DNA from: an uncultured Pelagibacteraceae bacterium
GTDB taxonomy: Bacteria; Pseudomonadota; Alphaproteobacteria; Pelagibacterales; Pelagibacteraceae
Direction of reading: 5' to 3'
Length of the DNA stretch: 46,173 bases
Assembly (NCBI GenBank): GCA_902632875.1
Contig: CACPEI010000002.1
Coordinates: 1 to 46,173 of the forward strand
The notes below the pieces were generated by a model. It had not been told where the DNA came from and did no database searches. It saw nothing but the letters and a program-made list of their open reading frames with translations. This document shows positions 37,105 through 46,173 of this stretch, one piece after another (the stretch's first letter is position 1; each line of letters starts with the position of its first letter). A program made the translations under genes and the position numbers.

Positions 37105-37643
37105 TACTTCTTTTTGCCCTCTTTTTTCAATATATATTGACCTTTTTCCCTAATTCCTTTACCTTTATAAGGTTCAATTTTCCTTAATGTTTTTATTTTT
37201 GAGGCAACAGCACCAACCTGTTGTTTGTCTAAGCCTGTTATTTTTAAAGTAGTTTGTTTTTCAACTGCAATTTTTATTCCCTCTGGAATATCAAAATCTA
37301 TGTCATGACTATATCCCAATTGCAAATTCAATTTGTTACCTTTTAGCGCTGCTCTATAACCAACACCCACTAATTCTAAAGTCTTTTCATATCCTTTGCT
37401 AGAGCCAATGACTGCATTATTTATTAAACTTCTGTTCATTCCCCATAGTCTTTTTGTATTTTGATTTAGTTTTTTTGGTTGTATTGAAATTTGTTTTCCA
37501 TCTTTTACGTCTAGATTAAACAGTTCAAGGTCTATGTTTAAAGATTTTTTACCTTGAGGTCCCTCAATATTCAGGTTGTTTCCAGCTAATACAACTTTTA
37601 CTTTTTCTGGAATTGAAATATTTATTTTACCAATTTTAGACAT
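37104..37643 (-). CDS. rplF: 50S ribosomal protein L6
   Basis: Large-subunit protein near the sarcin-ricin loop and the factor-binding site. The 179 residues show the duplicated L6 fold: [16 protein letters not shown] and [14 protein letters not shown] in the first half, then [23 protein letters not shown] and [23 protein letters not shown] at the end. It overlaps both neighbours (rpsH and rplR) by one base. Confidence 0.98.
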   Translation of the reverse strand: MSKIGKINISIPEKVKVVLAGNNLNIEGPQGKKSLNIDLELFNLDVKDGKQISIQPKKLNQNTKRLWGMNRSLINNAVIGSSKGYEKTLELVGVGYRAALKGNKLNLQLGYSHDIDFDIPEGIKIAVEKQTTLKITGLDKQQVGAVASKIKTLRKIEPYKGKGIREKGQYILKKEGKKK

Positions 37644-38041
37644 TAAAATACCTTACAAATTATTTCTCCGCCTACCCTTTGTTTTCTTGCATCAATATCT
37701 GTCATGACACCTTTAGGGGTTGAGATAATTGCTATTCCAAGGCCGTTATTTATTTTTGGAAGACCATCTGCACTAGAAAAAATTCTTCGGCCAGGTTTAG
37801 ATACTCTTTCAAAAGCATTTATGACAGGATTACCTGAATGATATTTCAGCTCTAAAGACAGAATAGTTTTATTATTATCTTCGGCATTTATCTTAAAATC
37901 TTTTATAAATCCTTCATTTTTAAGTATATCTGCTATTTTAGCCTTAAAATTTGATGAAGGTAAATGAACCTTTTTATGATTTCGTGATTGTGCATTTTTA
38001 ACTCTTGCAATCATATCTCCTATTGGGTCACTCAAACTCAT
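37643..38041 (-). CDS. rpsH: 30S ribosomal protein S8
   Basis: Central-domain 16S rRNA-binding protein; in E. coli it is the translational repressor of the spc operon. The 132 residues open SLSDPIGDMIARVKNAQSR and close with GLGIAIISTPKGVMTDIDARKQ and RVGGEIICKVF, including the conserved STPKG loop. It starts 10 bp after rpsN. Whether it represses this operon cannot be told from the sequence. Confidence 0.98.
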   Translation of the reverse strand: MSLSDPIGDMIARVKNAQSRNHKKVHLPSSNFKAKIADILKNEGFIKDFKINAEDNNKTILSLELKYHSGNPVINAFERVSKPGRRIFSSADGLPKINNGLGIAIISTPKGVMTDIDARKQRVGGEIICKVF

Positions 38042-38051
38042 ATTTTCCTTT

Positions 38052-38357
38052 CTACCAACTTGATTTAATTAAACCTGGAATTTTACCTTGTAATCCTAAT
38101 TGTCTTAATGCAATTCTGGATATTTTTAATTTTCTATATACTCCATGAGGTCTTCCAGTTATTTGACATCTGTTCATAACTCTACTTTTAGCTGAATTTC
38201 TTGGTAATTTAGCTAATTTTTGTTGAGCTTTAAATCTTTCCTCTAATGGGAGTTTTTTATTCATTACTATTTTTTTTAGTTTTTCTCTTTTTTTATAAAA
38301 TTTATTTGAGAGTTTTATTCTTTTGTTATTTTTATTTATAGAACTTAACTTAGCCAT
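38052..38357 (-). CDS. rpsN: 30S ribosomal protein S14 (zinc-free type)
   Basis: Head protein of the small subunit. At 101 residues it is the long form. The region where zinc-type S14 has CxxC pairs has a single cysteine (MNRCQITGRPHGVYRKLKI), so no zinc ribbon is expected. The end GLQGKIPGLIKSSW is canonical. It lies one base after rplE and 10 bp before rpsH. Confidence 0.97.
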   Translation of the reverse strand: MAKLSSINKNNKRIKLSNKFYKKREKLKKIVMNKKLPLEERFKAQQKLAKLPRNSAKSRVMNRCQITGRPHGVYRKLKISRIALRQLGLQGKIPGLIKSSW

Positions 38358-38358
38358 T

Positions 38359-38913
38359 CTAGTTATCTCCTTTTTTAATAAATGGAAAATTTAATTTCTC
38401 TAATAACGCAATACTATGCTCTTTATTTTTCGAAGATATCACTATTATAATATCTAATCCTCTAACTTTATCAGCCCTATCAAAACTTACCTCTGGAAAG
38501 ATTATATGTTCTTTTATGCCAAATGTATAATTTCCAAATTTGTCAAAACCATTAACTGATAAGCCTCTGAAATCTTTGATTCTAGGTAGAGCAATGTTTA
38601 CTAATCGATCAAGAAACTCAAACATTTTATTTTTTCTTAAAGTCACTTTCAATCCTGCGTTTGAACCTTTACGTGTTTTAAAATTAGCCACTGATTTTTT
38701 GAACTTTGTAACAACGGGTTTTTGTCCAGTAATTTTTGCTAAGTCCTCTTCACAAGACTTTAAAATCTTGTTATCATTTCCATCTAAACCTAGTCCCATA
38801 TTCAATACAATTTTCTCTATTTTTGGACCACTATATAAATTTTTAAAACCAAACTGAGATTTTAAAGAAGGTTGAATTTCCTTATAATAAAGTTCTTTAA
38901 GTCTTGGTACCAT
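38359..38913 (-). CDS. rplE: 50S ribosomal protein L5
   Basis: 5S rRNA-binding protein of the central protuberance that contacts the P-site tRNA. The 184 residues include KIEKIVLNMGLGLDGND, the GQKPVVTKFKKSVANFKTR segment, and the late RGLDIIIVISSKNKEHS stretch. It overlaps the rplX stop by one base. Confidence 0.97.
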   Translation of the reverse strand: MVPRLKELYYKEIQPSLKSQFGFKNLYSGPKIEKIVLNMGLGLDGNDNKILKSCEEDLAKITGQKPVVTKFKKSVANFKTRKGSNAGLKVTLRKNKMFEFLDRLVNIALPRIKDFRGLSVNGFDKFGNYTFGIKEHIIFPEVSFDRADKVRGLDIIIVISSKNKEHSIALLEKLNFPFIKKGDN

Positions 38914-39158
38914 TATTTTTTAACCTCAGTTTTTTTTTTATTTTTCTCACTTACAACCCTTAAATTTGAAATATGAATGAAGCTTTCCTTAGAAAAAATG
39001 CCACCTTTTTTTTCTTTTGTTGTTTTAACATGCTTTTTAATCATATTAATTTCCTTTACTTTAGCCCTATTTTTGCTTCTATCAATTTCAATAACCTCGC
39101 CCTCTTTTTTTCTATCTTTTCCAGCCAAAACTACAACTTTTAATCCTTTTTTAATCAT
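38913..39158 (-). CDS. rplX: 50S ribosomal protein L24, short form
   Basis: Assembly initiator protein that binds the 5' end of 23S rRNA. The KOW core is clear: [21 protein letters not shown], then [20 protein letters not shown] and [12 protein letters not shown]. At 81 residues it is about 20 shorter than usual: after ISNLRVV the normal C-terminal strand region (the tRVgf/gkKvR part) is missing and a lysine-rich tail replaces it. The next gene starts at the stop, so no frameshifted remainder is present. Overlaps rplN by one base. Confidence 0.93.
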   Translation of the reverse strand: MIKKGLKVVVLAGKDRKKEGEVIEIDRSKNRAKVKEINMIKKHVKTTKEKKGGIFSKESFIHISNLRVVSEKNKKKTEVKK

Positions 39159-39526
39159 TACAAAACCTCTGGTGCCAATGAAATTATTTTCATTTGGCCT
39201 CTATTCCTTAATTCTCTTGTTACCGGTCCAAATATTCTTGTACCAACTGGTTCTCCTTTATCATCTACCAACACTGCAGCATTGTTATCAAACTTTACTT
39301 TTGAACCATCATTTCTATGTATTCCTTTTTTTACTCTTACAACAACTGCTTTGTGCACTGAACCTTTTTTTACTTTTCCTTTAGGTATAGCTTCCTTAAC
39401 AGCAATTACAATTGTATCTCCTATGCTAGCATATCTCCTTTTAGAACCACCTAAAACTTTTATACATTCTATTTTTTTTGCTCCTGTATTGTCAGCAACT
39501 AATAACTCTGTTTGAACTTGTATCAT
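39158..39526 (-). CDS. rplN: 50S ribosomal protein L14
   Basis: Large-subunit protein at the interface with 16S rRNA helix 14. The 122 residues match the family exactly: [57 protein letters not shown] and the C-terminal [10 protein letters not shown]. It overlaps rpsQ by one base. Confidence 0.98.
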   Translation of the reverse strand: MIQVQTELLVADNTGAKKIECIKVLGGSKRRYASIGDTIVIAVKEAIPKGKVKKGSVHKAVVVRVKKGIHRNDGSKVKFDNNAAVLVDDKGEPVGTRIFGPVTRELRNRGQMKIISLAPEVL

Positions 39527-39762
39527 TATTCTTTACCTGCCATTACCTGAAATTTTTTATTTTTTGAAAAAGGTTTACTTTCAATAATAGAAACTCTATC
39601 ACCATTTTTATATTGATTATTTTCGTCATGAGCATTGTATTTTTTTTGCACTCGTACTACTTTTTTAAGAACAGGGTGTGAGTATTTTCTTTCGACTAAA
39701 ACTGTAATTGTCTTATTTGGCTTATCACTTATTACAACTCCTGTTAAAATTTTTTTAGGCAT
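39526..39762 (-). CDS. rpsQ: 30S ribosomal protein S17
   Basis: Primary 16S rRNA-binding protein of OB fold. The 78 residues include [21 protein letters not shown], the [21 protein letters not shown] stretch and [13 protein letters not shown]. Its start lies 8 bp inside the end of rpmC, so the two are translationally coupled. Confidence 0.97.
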   Translation of the reverse strand: MPKKILTGVVISDKPNKTITVLVERKYSHPVLKKVVRVQKKYNAHDENNQYKNGDRVSIIESKPFSKNKKFQVMAGKE

Positions 39763-39946
39763 TTAATTTTTCCTTTAATAATGTTTTCATTCTTGCAATT
39801 GCTCTTTTTGTTTCGCTAATTTTAGCAGGATTAGTTATTTGAGAATTCATTTTTTGAAATCTAAAATTAAATAAGTCTTTTTTGTATTTATCCAAGTTCT
39901 TAATAATTTGATCCTTCGATAATTTTTTTATTTCTTGTTTTTTCAT
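39755..39946 (-). CDS. rpmC: 50S ribosomal protein L29
   Basis: Helical protein beside the exit tunnel where trigger factor and SRP dock. The 63 residues form the typical helical hairpin: [23 protein letters not shown] and the [18 protein letters not shown] end. It begins directly after the rplP stop and overlaps rpsQ by 8 bp. Confidence 0.96.
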   Translation of the reverse strand: MKKQEIKKLSKDQIIKNLDKYKKDLFNFRFQKMNSQITNPAKISETKRAIARMKTLLKEKLNA

Positions 39947-40357
39947 TTAAGCAAACCTTTTAATAGTTTTAGTTTTTATTGGAAGCTTGGCAGAAGCCTT
40001 ATATAAAGCCTCTTTAGCAATTTGCTCAGACACTCCATCTACTTCAAATAATATACGACCAGGCTTCACTCTACAGGCGTAAAATTCTGGTGAACCTTTC
40101 CCTTTACCCATACGAACTTCAATAGGTTTTTTAGACACTGGAATATTTGGAAAAATTCTCGTCCAAACTCTACCTTGTCTTTTCATATGCCTTGTAAGAG
40201 CTACTCTAGCGGCCTCAATTTGTTTACCAGTAACTCTATCGGGAGTTAAGGCTTTTAAAGCATATGCGCCATAATTTATAAAATTAGCTCTAGAGGCAGT
40301 TCCATGAATTCTTCCTTTATGTGCTTTTCGCCATTTTGTTCTAACTGGTTGTAACAT
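39947..40357 (-). CDS. rplP: 50S ribosomal protein L16
   Basis: Large-subunit protein near the A-site tRNA and peptidyl transferase centre. The 136 residues show [21 protein letters not shown], the central [25 protein letters not shown] and [23 protein letters not shown]. It is one base from rpsC and directly abuts rpmC. Confidence 0.98.
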   Translation of the reverse strand: MLQPVRTKWRKAHKGRIHGTASRANFINYGAYALKALTPDRVTGKQIEAARVALTRHMKRQGRVWTRIFPNIPVSKKPIEVRMGKGKGSPEFYACRVKPGRILFEVDGVSEQIAKEALYKASAKLPIKTKTIKRFA

Positions 40358-40358
40358 T

Positions 40359-41036
40359 CTATTTTTCCTCTTTCGCTAATACTTTATTAGTTTCTTGACT
40401 AAATTCTTTTGCAAAAACCTCTCCCTTATATATCCACACTTTAATTCCAATGATGCCATATGTTGTAAGTGCTTCAGCTTCGGCATAATCGATATCTGCT
40501 CTTAAAGTGTGTGATGGTATACTACCATCTCTTAACCATTCAGTTCTTGCAATTTCATTACCACCTAATCTTCCACTTATCGAAACTTTGATACCTTTTG
40601 CCCCCAGTCTTAAACAAGATTGCATTGCTCTTTTCATCGCTCTTCTATAAGAAATTCTTTTTACTAATTGCTGTGCAATATTTTCACCAACAAGATATGC
40701 GTTGGTTTCAGGTTTTTTTACTTCCTTAATATTTAAAGCAACTTCGTTAGAAGTAAATTTTGATAAATTTTTCTTAATTTTGTCTATATCACTACCTTTT
40801 TTTCCAATTACAAATCCAGGTCTTGAAGTATAGATAGTTACATAACATTTGTTGGCGGTTCTTTCTATCATCACTTTTGATACACCTGAATTAATTACAT
40901 TTTTTTTTATATACTCTCTGATTTTGAAATCTTCAATTAAATAGTTTCCAAAATCTTTTTTCTTTGCAAACCAAACTGAGTCCCAACCTCGGTTAACTCC
41001 TAATCTAAAACCTACTGGATTAACTTTTTGTCCCAT
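40359..41036 (-). CDS. rpsC: 30S ribosomal protein S3
   Basis: Head protein at the mRNA entry channel. The 225 residues begin [19 protein letters not shown], followed by a KH domain with [20 protein letters not shown] and the C-terminal domain with [21 protein letters not shown]. The ATG is 17 bp inside the rplV 3' end, one of the larger overlaps in the operon. Confidence 0.98.
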   Translation of the reverse strand: MGQKVNPVGFRLGVNRGWDSVWFAKKKDFGNYLIEDFKIREYIKKNVINSGVSKVMIERTANKCYVTIYTSRPGFVIGKKGSDIDKIKKNLSKFTSNEVALNIKEVKKPETNAYLVGENIAQQLVKRISYRRAMKRAMQSCLRLGAKGIKVSISGRLGGNEIARTEWLRDGSIPSHTLRADIDYAEAEALTTYGIIGIKVWIYKGEVFAKEFSQETNKVLAKEEK

Positions 41037-41421
41037 GACTCTCCATTTTTTTTTGCTCTGTTAATATAATTGTGACACTTGAATAAGGTTTTAATATAGG
41101 CGCTGCTCTACCTTTGGCTCTTGGTCTAAATCTTTTCATTGTAATTTTTTTTCCACAGTAAGCTTCTTTTACAATTAATTTATCAATATCATACTGATAA
41201 TTATTTTCTGCATTAGCCACAGCTGAACTAATTGTTTTTCTTATATCTCTTGTAATTCTTTTCTCAGAAAATTGAAGATCTCTAATTGCTATATCTACTT
41301 TTTTCCCAACTATACCCTTTAAAATTGGATTGAGTTTTCTTACACTAGACCTTATATTGTTATTTATAGATCTAACAAATTTATCATTTTTATTTTTATT
41401 TAATTTTTTCTTTTTACTCAT
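41020..41421 (-). CDS. rplV: 50S ribosomal protein L22
   Basis: Protein that lines the exit tunnel with its long loop. The core is recognisable: [25 protein letters not shown], the [20 protein letters not shown] segment and the hairpin [23 protein letters not shown]. At 133 residues it is a little long because of a lysine/asparagine-rich N-terminus. Its end overlaps rpsC by 17 bp and it starts 2 bp after rpsS. Confidence 0.97.
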   Translation of the reverse strand: MSKKKKLNKNKNDKFVRSINNNIRSSVRKLNPILKGIVGKKVDIAIRDLQFSEKRITRDIRKTISSAVANAENNYQYDIDKLIVKEAYCGKKITMKRFRPRAKGRAAPILKPYSSVTIILTEQKKMESHGTKS

Positions 41422-41423
41422 AG

Positions 41424-41723
41424 TTATTTTTTAACCTCTGCTTCTGCAGGTTTTGCTTTTTTATCTGCAGGTGTATGACCAAAAAAAGTTCTTGTTGGCG
41501 CGAATTCACCTAATTTATGACCTACCATATCTTCAGAAACTGTAATTGGAATAAATTTTTTTCCATTATATATTAAAAAACTTACGCCAACAAAATCTGG
41601 AATAATTGTTGATTTTCTTGACCAAGTTTTAATCGGAATTTTTTTTGGATCTGTTTTGTATTTATCAACTTTTTTCATTAAACTTTCCTCAACAAACGGA
41701 CCTTTCCAAACTGCTCTTGCCAT
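41424..41723 (-). CDS. rpsS: 30S ribosomal protein S19
   Basis: Head protein that pairs with S13. The 99 residues include [43 protein letters not shown] and [14 protein letters not shown]. The last dozen residues, rich in lysine, alanine and glutamate ([13 protein letters not shown]), extend past the usual end. It overlaps the rplB stop by one base. Confidence 0.97.
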   Translation of the reverse strand: MARAVWKGPFVEESLMKKVDKYKTDPKKIPIKTWSRKSTIIPDFVGVSFLIYNGKKFIPITVSEDMVGHKLGEFAPTRTFFGHTPADKKAKPAEAEVKK

Positions 41724-42562
41724 TATTTAGTATCCTTCCTCTTGTTTCTTCTTCGAACAATAAACTTATCCGTTCTTTTATTATCTCTAGTTTTTAATCC
41801 TTTAGCAGATTGGCCAGTAGGTGAAACAGGATGTCTGCCACCAGCTGATTTCCCTTCTCCGCCCCCGTGAGGGTGATCAACAGGATTTTTCACAACACCC
41901 CTTGTATGAGGTCTTCTTCCAAGCCATCTTGATCTTCCAGCTTTACCAACTTTAATATTTTTTTGGTCTGGATTACTTAAAACTCCAATAGTTGCCAAAG
42001 CTCTCGAATCTATTTTTCTAACCTCGCCAGAGGCTAATTTTATTAAACTGTAGTTTCCATCTAATCCGCTTATTGTTACAGAAGTACCAGCTGATCTCGC
42101 TATTTTACCTCCACCACCCGGTTGAATTTCAACATTATGAATATCTATACCGACTGGTATATCTTGAAGCGGCATACAATTTCCAACTTTTATTTCTTTT
42201 TTGGAACCACTTTCAATTTTATCACCAACTTTTATTTTTTGCGGTGCAAGATAATAGGCGTGAGTATCATCATCTAGTTTTACTAACATAATATAGCATG
42301 ATCTATTTGGATCATATTCAATTCTCTCAACAGTTGCAGACACATCAAATTTTTTTCTATAAAAATCTATATGTCTGTACATTTTTTTATGTCCACCAGC
42401 TCTGTTTACTGCTGTGATATGTCCATTATTATTTCTGCCTTTCATCGCATTTTTTGGAGATACTAAAGATTTAAATGGTTTACCTTTCCATAGTCCAGAC
42501 CTATCAACTAAGATAGTGCCTCTTGTTGATTTAGTATAAGGTTTAAAAGTTTTCAATCCCAT
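41723..42562 (-). CDS. rplB: 50S ribosomal protein L2
   Basis: Conserved large-subunit protein needed for subunit association and peptidyl transfer. The 279 residues include [20 protein letters not shown], the SH3-like [20 protein letters not shown] and the C-terminal [21 protein letters not shown] with the conserved histidine. It is one base after rplW and overlaps rpsS by one. Confidence 0.99.
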   Translation of the reverse strand: MGLKTFKPYTKSTRGTILVDRSGLWKGKPFKSLVSPKNAMKGRNNNGHITAVNRAGGHKKMYRHIDFYRKKFDVSATVERIEYDPNRSCYIMLVKLDDDTHAYYLAPQKIKVGDKIESGSKKEIKVGNCMPLQDIPVGIDIHNVEIQPGGGGKIARSAGTSVTISGLDGNYSLIKLASGEVRKIDSRALATIGVLSNPDQKNIKVGKAGRSRWLGRRPHTRGVVKNPVDHPHGGGEGKSAGGRHPVSPTGQSAKGLKTRDNKRTDKFIVRRRNKRKDTK

Positions 42563-42563
42563 T

Positions 42564-42857
42564 TTAAATACCTGTTGTCAGGTCGATACTTTGACCTTTT
42601 TTAAGAGTTATTATTGCTTTTTTAAATCCAGCTACTTTTACTTTTCTACCTCTTGTAAACTTTATTCTATTCCTCTTATTTATAATATTCACTTTAGTAA
42701 CATTTACCTTAAAAATTTTTTCTATGTTCTTTTTAAGATTTTCCTTAGTTGCTTTAGAAGGTACTTTAAAAACTATTTTATTTTGCTCTGAAAGGTTTGT
42801 AGATTTTTCGGTCACTATAGGAGACAAAATTTTATCGTATAAATGTATTTTTTCCAT
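42564..42857 (-). CDS. rplW: 50S ribosomal protein L23
   Basis: Exit-tunnel protein that docks trigger factor. The 97 residues contain the family pattern ILSPIVTEKSTNLSEQNKIVFKV and VNIINKRNRIKFTRGRKVKVAGFKKAI. It lies 2 bp after rplD in standard S10-operon order. Confidence 0.97.
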   Translation of the reverse strand: MEKIHLYDKILSPIVTEKSTNLSEQNKIVFKVPSKATKENLKKNIEKIFKVNVTKVNIINKRNRIKFTRGRKVKVAGFKKAIITLKKGQSIDLTTGI

Positions 42858-42859
42858 AA

Positions 42860-43483
42860 TTAGCTATATCTCTTTTCTAGTTCTTTGATTGATCCTTCAG
42901 TAAATACAACTTTTCTAAATTTTACCAAATCAAACGCACTAAAATGATTTGCGTCAGTTACTTTAATGTTAGGTATATTCCTAATTGATTTTTCTATTTT
43001 TTCTTTTGAAGACTTATCTAAAATAATTAGTGAGTTTGAAATTTCAAATTTTTTTAATATTATATTCATTTCTTTTGTTTTTTTTATATCCTGAGTAAAG
43101 TTACTAAAAACTAATAGATTATTATTTTTTATTTTTTCAGAGATTAGAGAGGCTATACTTTGCTTTTTTTCACTTTTGTTCAATTTTCTTATTTTGTATG
43201 CTAACTCACCTTTAGGTCCATGTGCTATACCACCACCTACAAATATTGGTGCTTTTTTACTTGCATGACGCGCATTACCAGTTCCCTTTTGCGCATAAAT
43301 TTTTGATGTTGGGCCAGACACTTCATTTTGTTGTTTAGTTTTAGCATGTCTGCCTTTATAATTAGCATTAGTTTTATACAGGACATTATTAACTAATCTA
43401 TTATTTATCTTTGCAGAAAAAATCTTATCTAAAACTTCAATAGAATCTTTTTTTCCATTTAAATTTATTTTTTCAATTTTCAT
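42860..43483 (-). CDS. rplD: 50S ribosomal protein L4
   Basis: Exit-tunnel protein; in E. coli it also regulates its own S10 operon. The 207 residues carry the extended loop signature KTKQQNEVSGPTSKIYAQKGTG followed by NARHASKKAPIFVGGGIAHGPK. The remaining domain is lysine-rich. It overlaps rplC by one base. The S10 operon leader that would show autogenous control is replaced here by fusA directly upstream of rpsJ. Confidence 0.97.
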   Translation of the reverse strand: MKIEKINLNGKKDSIEVLDKIFSAKINNRLVNNVLYKTNANYKGRHAKTKQQNEVSGPTSKIYAQKGTGNARHASKKAPIFVGGGIAHGPKGELAYKIRKLNKSEKKQSIASLISEKIKNNNLLVFSNFTQDIKKTKEMNIILKKFEISNSLIILDKSSKEKIEKSIRNIPNIKVTDANHFSAFDLVKFRKVVFTEGSIKELEKRYS

Positions 43484-44193
43484 TATTTTTTCTTTTTATC
43501 TGGGGTTTTTTTTGCCTGATCAGCAGCTTTAATCTTTTCATCTATCGTCATTTTCTTTAAATTTTTTACAGATTTTTTTACAAGAATTTCAGAATTTTTA
43601 GATCCGGGTATCGAACCTTTTAGGTAAAGAAGTTCATTTTCTAAATCAGTTTTGATTATTTCTATATTTTGCATTGTTCTTAATTTATCACCCATATGAC
43701 CTGCCATTTTTTTTCCCTTGAACACTTTACCAGGATCTTGTCTTTGACCAGTTGAACCGTGTGACCTATGTGAAATGGATACACCATGTGATGCTCTTAG
43801 GCCTCCAAAATTATGCCTTTTCATAGCACCTGCAAACCCTTTACCTATTGTTTTAGACCTTGTATCAACAAATTTTACATCTTTAAAAATTTCTAAACCA
43901 AATTCGTTTCCCTCTTTAAAATCTCCGATATTTGAGACTCTATATTCCTTCAGTTTCTTTTTAGCTTCTGTATTTTTTTTTGTAAAAAGACCTTTCATAG
44001 CTTTAGTTAATTTTGAATTTTTAATTTTACCATACCCAAGTTGAACTGCATCGTATCCTCTTTTTTCTTTCTCAATAACTTGTATTACTCTAGCTTTTTC
44101 CATTTTTAGAACTGTAACAGGTACCAATTGACCAGTTTTATAAAATTCTCTAGTCATACCCATTTTTTTTCCAATTAATGCTATTTCACTCAT
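43483..44193 (-). CDS. rplC: 50S ribosomal protein L3
   Basis: Early assembly protein whose loop reaches the peptidyl transferase centre. The 236 residues include ALIGKKMGMTREFYKTGQLVPVT, FAGAMKRHNFGGLRASHGVS and the loop STGQRQDPGKVFKGKKMAGHMG. About 30 extra residues at the C-terminus are lysine-rich (ending KKTPDKKKK). It starts 2 bp after rpsJ. Confidence 0.98.
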   Translation of the reverse strand: MSEIALIGKKMGMTREFYKTGQLVPVTVLKMEKARVIQVIEKEKRGYDAVQLGYGKIKNSKLTKAMKGLFTKKNTEAKKKLKEYRVSNIGDFKEGNEFGLEIFKDVKFVDTRSKTIGKGFAGAMKRHNFGGLRASHGVSISHRSHGSTGQRQDPGKVFKGKKMAGHMGDKLRTMQNIEIIKTDLENELLYLKGSIPGSKNSEILVKKSVKNLKKMTIDEKIKAADQAKKTPDKKKK

Positions 44194-44195
44194 AA

Positions 44196-44504
44196 CTAAA
44201 TCTTAATCTCCACATCAACACCTGAAGCTAAATCTAACTTCATTAATGCTTCAACAGTTTGTGGCGTTGGTTCAATGATATCTATTAATCTTTTATGAGT
44301 TCTAGACTCAAATTGCTCTCTGCTTTTTTTATCTATGTGAGGTGATCTTAAAACAGTGTATCTTTCAATTCTTGTTGGTAGAGGTATTGGACCTTTTATA
44401 GTAGCACCAGTTCTTTTGACAGTATTAACTATCTCTTCGGTAGAAGCATCTAATATTTTATTATCATATGCTCTAAGTTTAATTCTTATATTTTGTTTTT
44501 CCAT
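44196..44504 (-). CDS. rpsJ: 30S ribosomal protein S10
   Basis: Head protein of the small subunit, also NusE in antitermination complexes. The 102 residues match the family: [18 protein letters not shown], the [21 protein letters not shown] loop and [18 protein letters not shown]. It is 2 bp after the fusA stop; tuf, which usually separates the two, is absent here. Confidence 0.98.
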   Translation of the reverse strand: MEKQNIRIKLRAYDNKILDASTEEIVNTVKRTGATIKGPIPLPTRIERYTVLRSPHIDKKSREQFESRTHKRLIDIIEPTPQTVEALMKLDLASGVDVEIKI

Positions 44505-44506
44505 TT

Positions 44507-46173
44507 TTAGCCTGCGATTTTTTTAGTTACTTCATCTTGAACATTCTGTGGAACTTTAGCATAATGATCAAAAAACATTGAGTATTGAGCTCTTCCTTGA
44601 GACATTGATCTTAAACTATTTATATATCCAAACATATTTGCCAAAGGAACCATTGCTGTAATCACAGTAGCATTCCCTCTTTGCTCTTGAGTACTTATCT
44701 GACCTCTTCGACTATTTAAATCTCCAATAACATCTCCCATATAGTCTTCAGGTGTCACTACTTCAACTCTCATAACAGGCTCTAATAGTTTTAAACCACC
44801 TTTTGTGCAAGCATCTTTAAAACAAGCTCTACTTGCTAATTCAAAAGCTAAAACACTAGAATCAACGTCGTGATGTAATCCATCTAATATTGTCACTTTG
44901 TAATCAATCATTGGAAAGCCTGCCAGAATTCCACCATCAGAAACTGTTTCAATTCCTTTTTCCACTCCAGGTATAAACTCTTTTGGAATAGCTCCTCCTT
45001 TAATTTTACTCTCGACTGCCCGACCTTTACCAGGTTCCTGTGGCTCAACTAATAGTTTTACTTTTGCAAATTGACCTGCACCACCACTTTGTTTTTTATG
45101 TGTATATTCAACTTCAGAGGCACTTTCAATTGTTTCCCTATAAGCAACTTGAGGAGCGCCTACATTCGCTTCAACCTTAAATTCTCTTTTCATTCTATCT
45201 ACAATAATGTCTAAATGCAGCTCACCCATACCTTTAATAATTGTTTGACCTGATTCTTCATCTGAAGAAACTCTAAATGAAGGATCCTCTTTTGCTAATC
45301 TACCTAAAGCCTCACCCATTTTTTCTTGGTCGGCTTTTGTTTTAGGTTCAACAGCGATCTCTATTACTGGATCTGGGAACTCCATAGGCTCTAATAAAAC
45401 TGGATTATCTTTATTACAAAGTGTATGACCAGTTATAGTATTTTTTAAACCAGCTAAAGATACTATGTCTCCAGCATTTGCTTCCTTTATATCTTCTCTA
45501 GAATTTGCGTGCATTAACAACATCCTTCCAACTCTTTCTTCTTTTTCTTTAGATGAATTGTATACTGCTGTTCCAGTTTTAATTGTTCCAGAATATACTC
45601 TTATAAATGTCAAAGATCCTACAAAAGGGTCATTCGCAACTTTAAATGCTAAAGCTGAAAATGATGCACCATCATCAAATTTCATTTCTATCACATCCTC
45701 CGAACCTAATTTAGTTCCCTTAATCGATCCAATATCTATAGGGCTTGGTAAATAATTAATTACAGCATCAAGTAATGGTTGCACGCCTTTATTCTTAAAA
45801 GCGGAACCAGTTAATACAGGCACAAAATCAAAATTTAACGTTCCCTTTCTTATACACTTAATTAAATCTTCTTCCTTTATATCTTCTCCATTTAAATAAG
45901 ACTCCATTAATTTCTCATCTTGCTCAACAGCCATCTCTACTAATTCAGTTCTATATTTTTGAGAAATCTCTTTAAGATCCTCTGGGATATCTTTATATTC
46001 CCATTCAGCGCCAAGAGCCTCATTTTTCCAAACTTGCGCCTTCATTTTTACAAGATCTACTACTCCACTTAGAGAAGATTCTATTCCAATTGGAACTTGT
46101 ATTACTAATGGCTTTGCGCCTAGTCTATCTTTGATCATATCAACGCATCTAAAAAAATCTGCACCTGTTCTGT
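44507..46173 (-). CDS. fusA: Translation elongation factor G, 5' end cut by window edge
   Basis: GTPase that drives tRNA-mRNA translocation. The frame is open to the right edge: upstream of an internal ATG at 46138 the reading frame continues with [11 protein letters not shown], a conserved EF-G stretch, so the true start lies outside. About 555 codons are visible of a usual 690 or so; the G1-G4 part of the GTPase domain is outside. Seen here are the end of domain I ([19 protein letters not shown]), domain II ([18 protein letters not shown]), domain III ([20 protein letters not shown] with [13 protein letters not shown]), domain IV ([11 protein letters not shown]) and domain V ([16 protein letters not shown]). 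No truncation is seen at the C-terminus. Confidence 0.98.
   Translation of the reverse strand, partial: RTGADFFRCVDMIKDRLGAKPLVIQVPIGIESSLSGVVDLVKMKAQVWKNEALGAEWEYKDIPEDLKEISQKYRTELVEMAVEQDEKLMESYLNGEDIKEEDLIKCIRKGTLNFDFVPVLTGSAFKNKGVQPLLDAVINYLPSPIDIGSIKGTKLGSEDVIEMKFDDGASFSALAFKVANDPFVGSLTFIRVYSGTIKTGTAVYNSSKEKEERVGRMLLMHANSREDIKEANAGDIVSLAGLKNTITGHTLCNKDNPVLLEPMEFPDPVIEIAVEPKTKADQEKMGEALGRLAKEDPSFRVSSDEESGQTIIKGMGELHLDIIVDRMKREFKVEANVGAPQVAYRETIESASEVEYTHKKQSGGAGQFAKVKLLVEPQEPGKGRAVESKIKGGAIPKEFIPGVEKGIETVSDGGILAGFPMIDYKVTILDGLHHDVDSSVLAFELASRACFKDACTKGGLKLLEPVMRVEVVTPEDYMGDVIGDLNSRRGQISTQEQRGNATVITAMVPLANMFGYINSLRSMSQGRAQYSMFFDHYAKVPQNVQDEVTKKIAG

Noticed and set aside
38977..39384. 135-residue antisense frame over rplX and rplN
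   Set aside because: Both ribosomal genes are intact; this frame is hydrophobic low-complexity shadow.
1..46173. CRISPR arrays, insertion sequences, prophage or integrase genes, toxin-antitoxin or other defence genes
   Set aside because: I saw no spaced direct repeats, transposase, integrase or known defence domains; all genes have housekeeping or transport assignments apart from one small exported protein.

Overview
The window looks like a piece of a streamlined, very AT-rich alphaproteobacterial genome, most probably SAR11 ('Candidatus Pelagibacter' or a close relative). I infer this from the strongly A/T-biased, lysine/asparagine/isoleucine-rich proteins, the almost complete lack of intergenic DNA, the short-form adenylate kinase, the sarcosine oxidase soxBDAG operon, and alphaproteobacterial gene orders (dapA-smpB-rsh, pyrB-pyrC'-plsY-topA). 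No database search was possible. No stretch over 300 bases lacks a gene; the longest gaps are about 60 bases. I see no insertion sequence, prophage, CRISPR array or integron.

Layout. (1) 1-3253, minus: dapA-smpB-folK-rsh, with rsh cut by the left edge (lysine/cell-wall precursor synthesis, trans-translation, folate, stringent response). (2) 3297-5516, plus: a soluble lytic transglycosylase, meeting a tRNA-Ser(GCU) on the minus strand. (3) 5676-12341, plus: soxBDAG, then a periplasmic solute-binding protein and an amino-acid-type ABC permease. This looks like a C1/N unit that takes up a small nitrogenous solute and demethylates sarcosine to glycine plus methylene-THF. (4) 12338-18938, minus: gatC-gatA-gatB, O-methyltransferase, trhO, MATE exporter and a secreted nuclease. 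(5) 18989-25626, plus: ruvX-pyrB-pyrC'-plsY-topA, a small exported protein and a RidA-like protein. (6) 25631-27741, minus: galU-ugd for UDP-glucuronate; then panC (plus), mgtE (minus) and lipB (plus). (7) 30630-46173, minus: one uninterrupted block of about 15 kb running fusA (cut by the right edge), rpsJ through rplO, secY, adk, rpsM-rpsK-rpoA-rplQ and a pseudouridine synthase. It carries a near-consensus internal promoter ahead of rpsM.

Most of the content is housekeeping. Points worth a second look are a dihydroorotase homologue lacking half of its metal ligands, an 11-bp perfect inverted repeat abutting soxB, a solute-binding protein with a glutamate at the position I align with the cyclohexadienyl dehydratase catalytic residue, a permease with a lipobox-like N-terminus, five convergent junctions with no room for a hairpin terminator, and genes missing from their usual places (rpmD, tuf, rpmJ, rpoZ, dprA). 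I found no convincing wholly new system; the findings are ranked accordingly.
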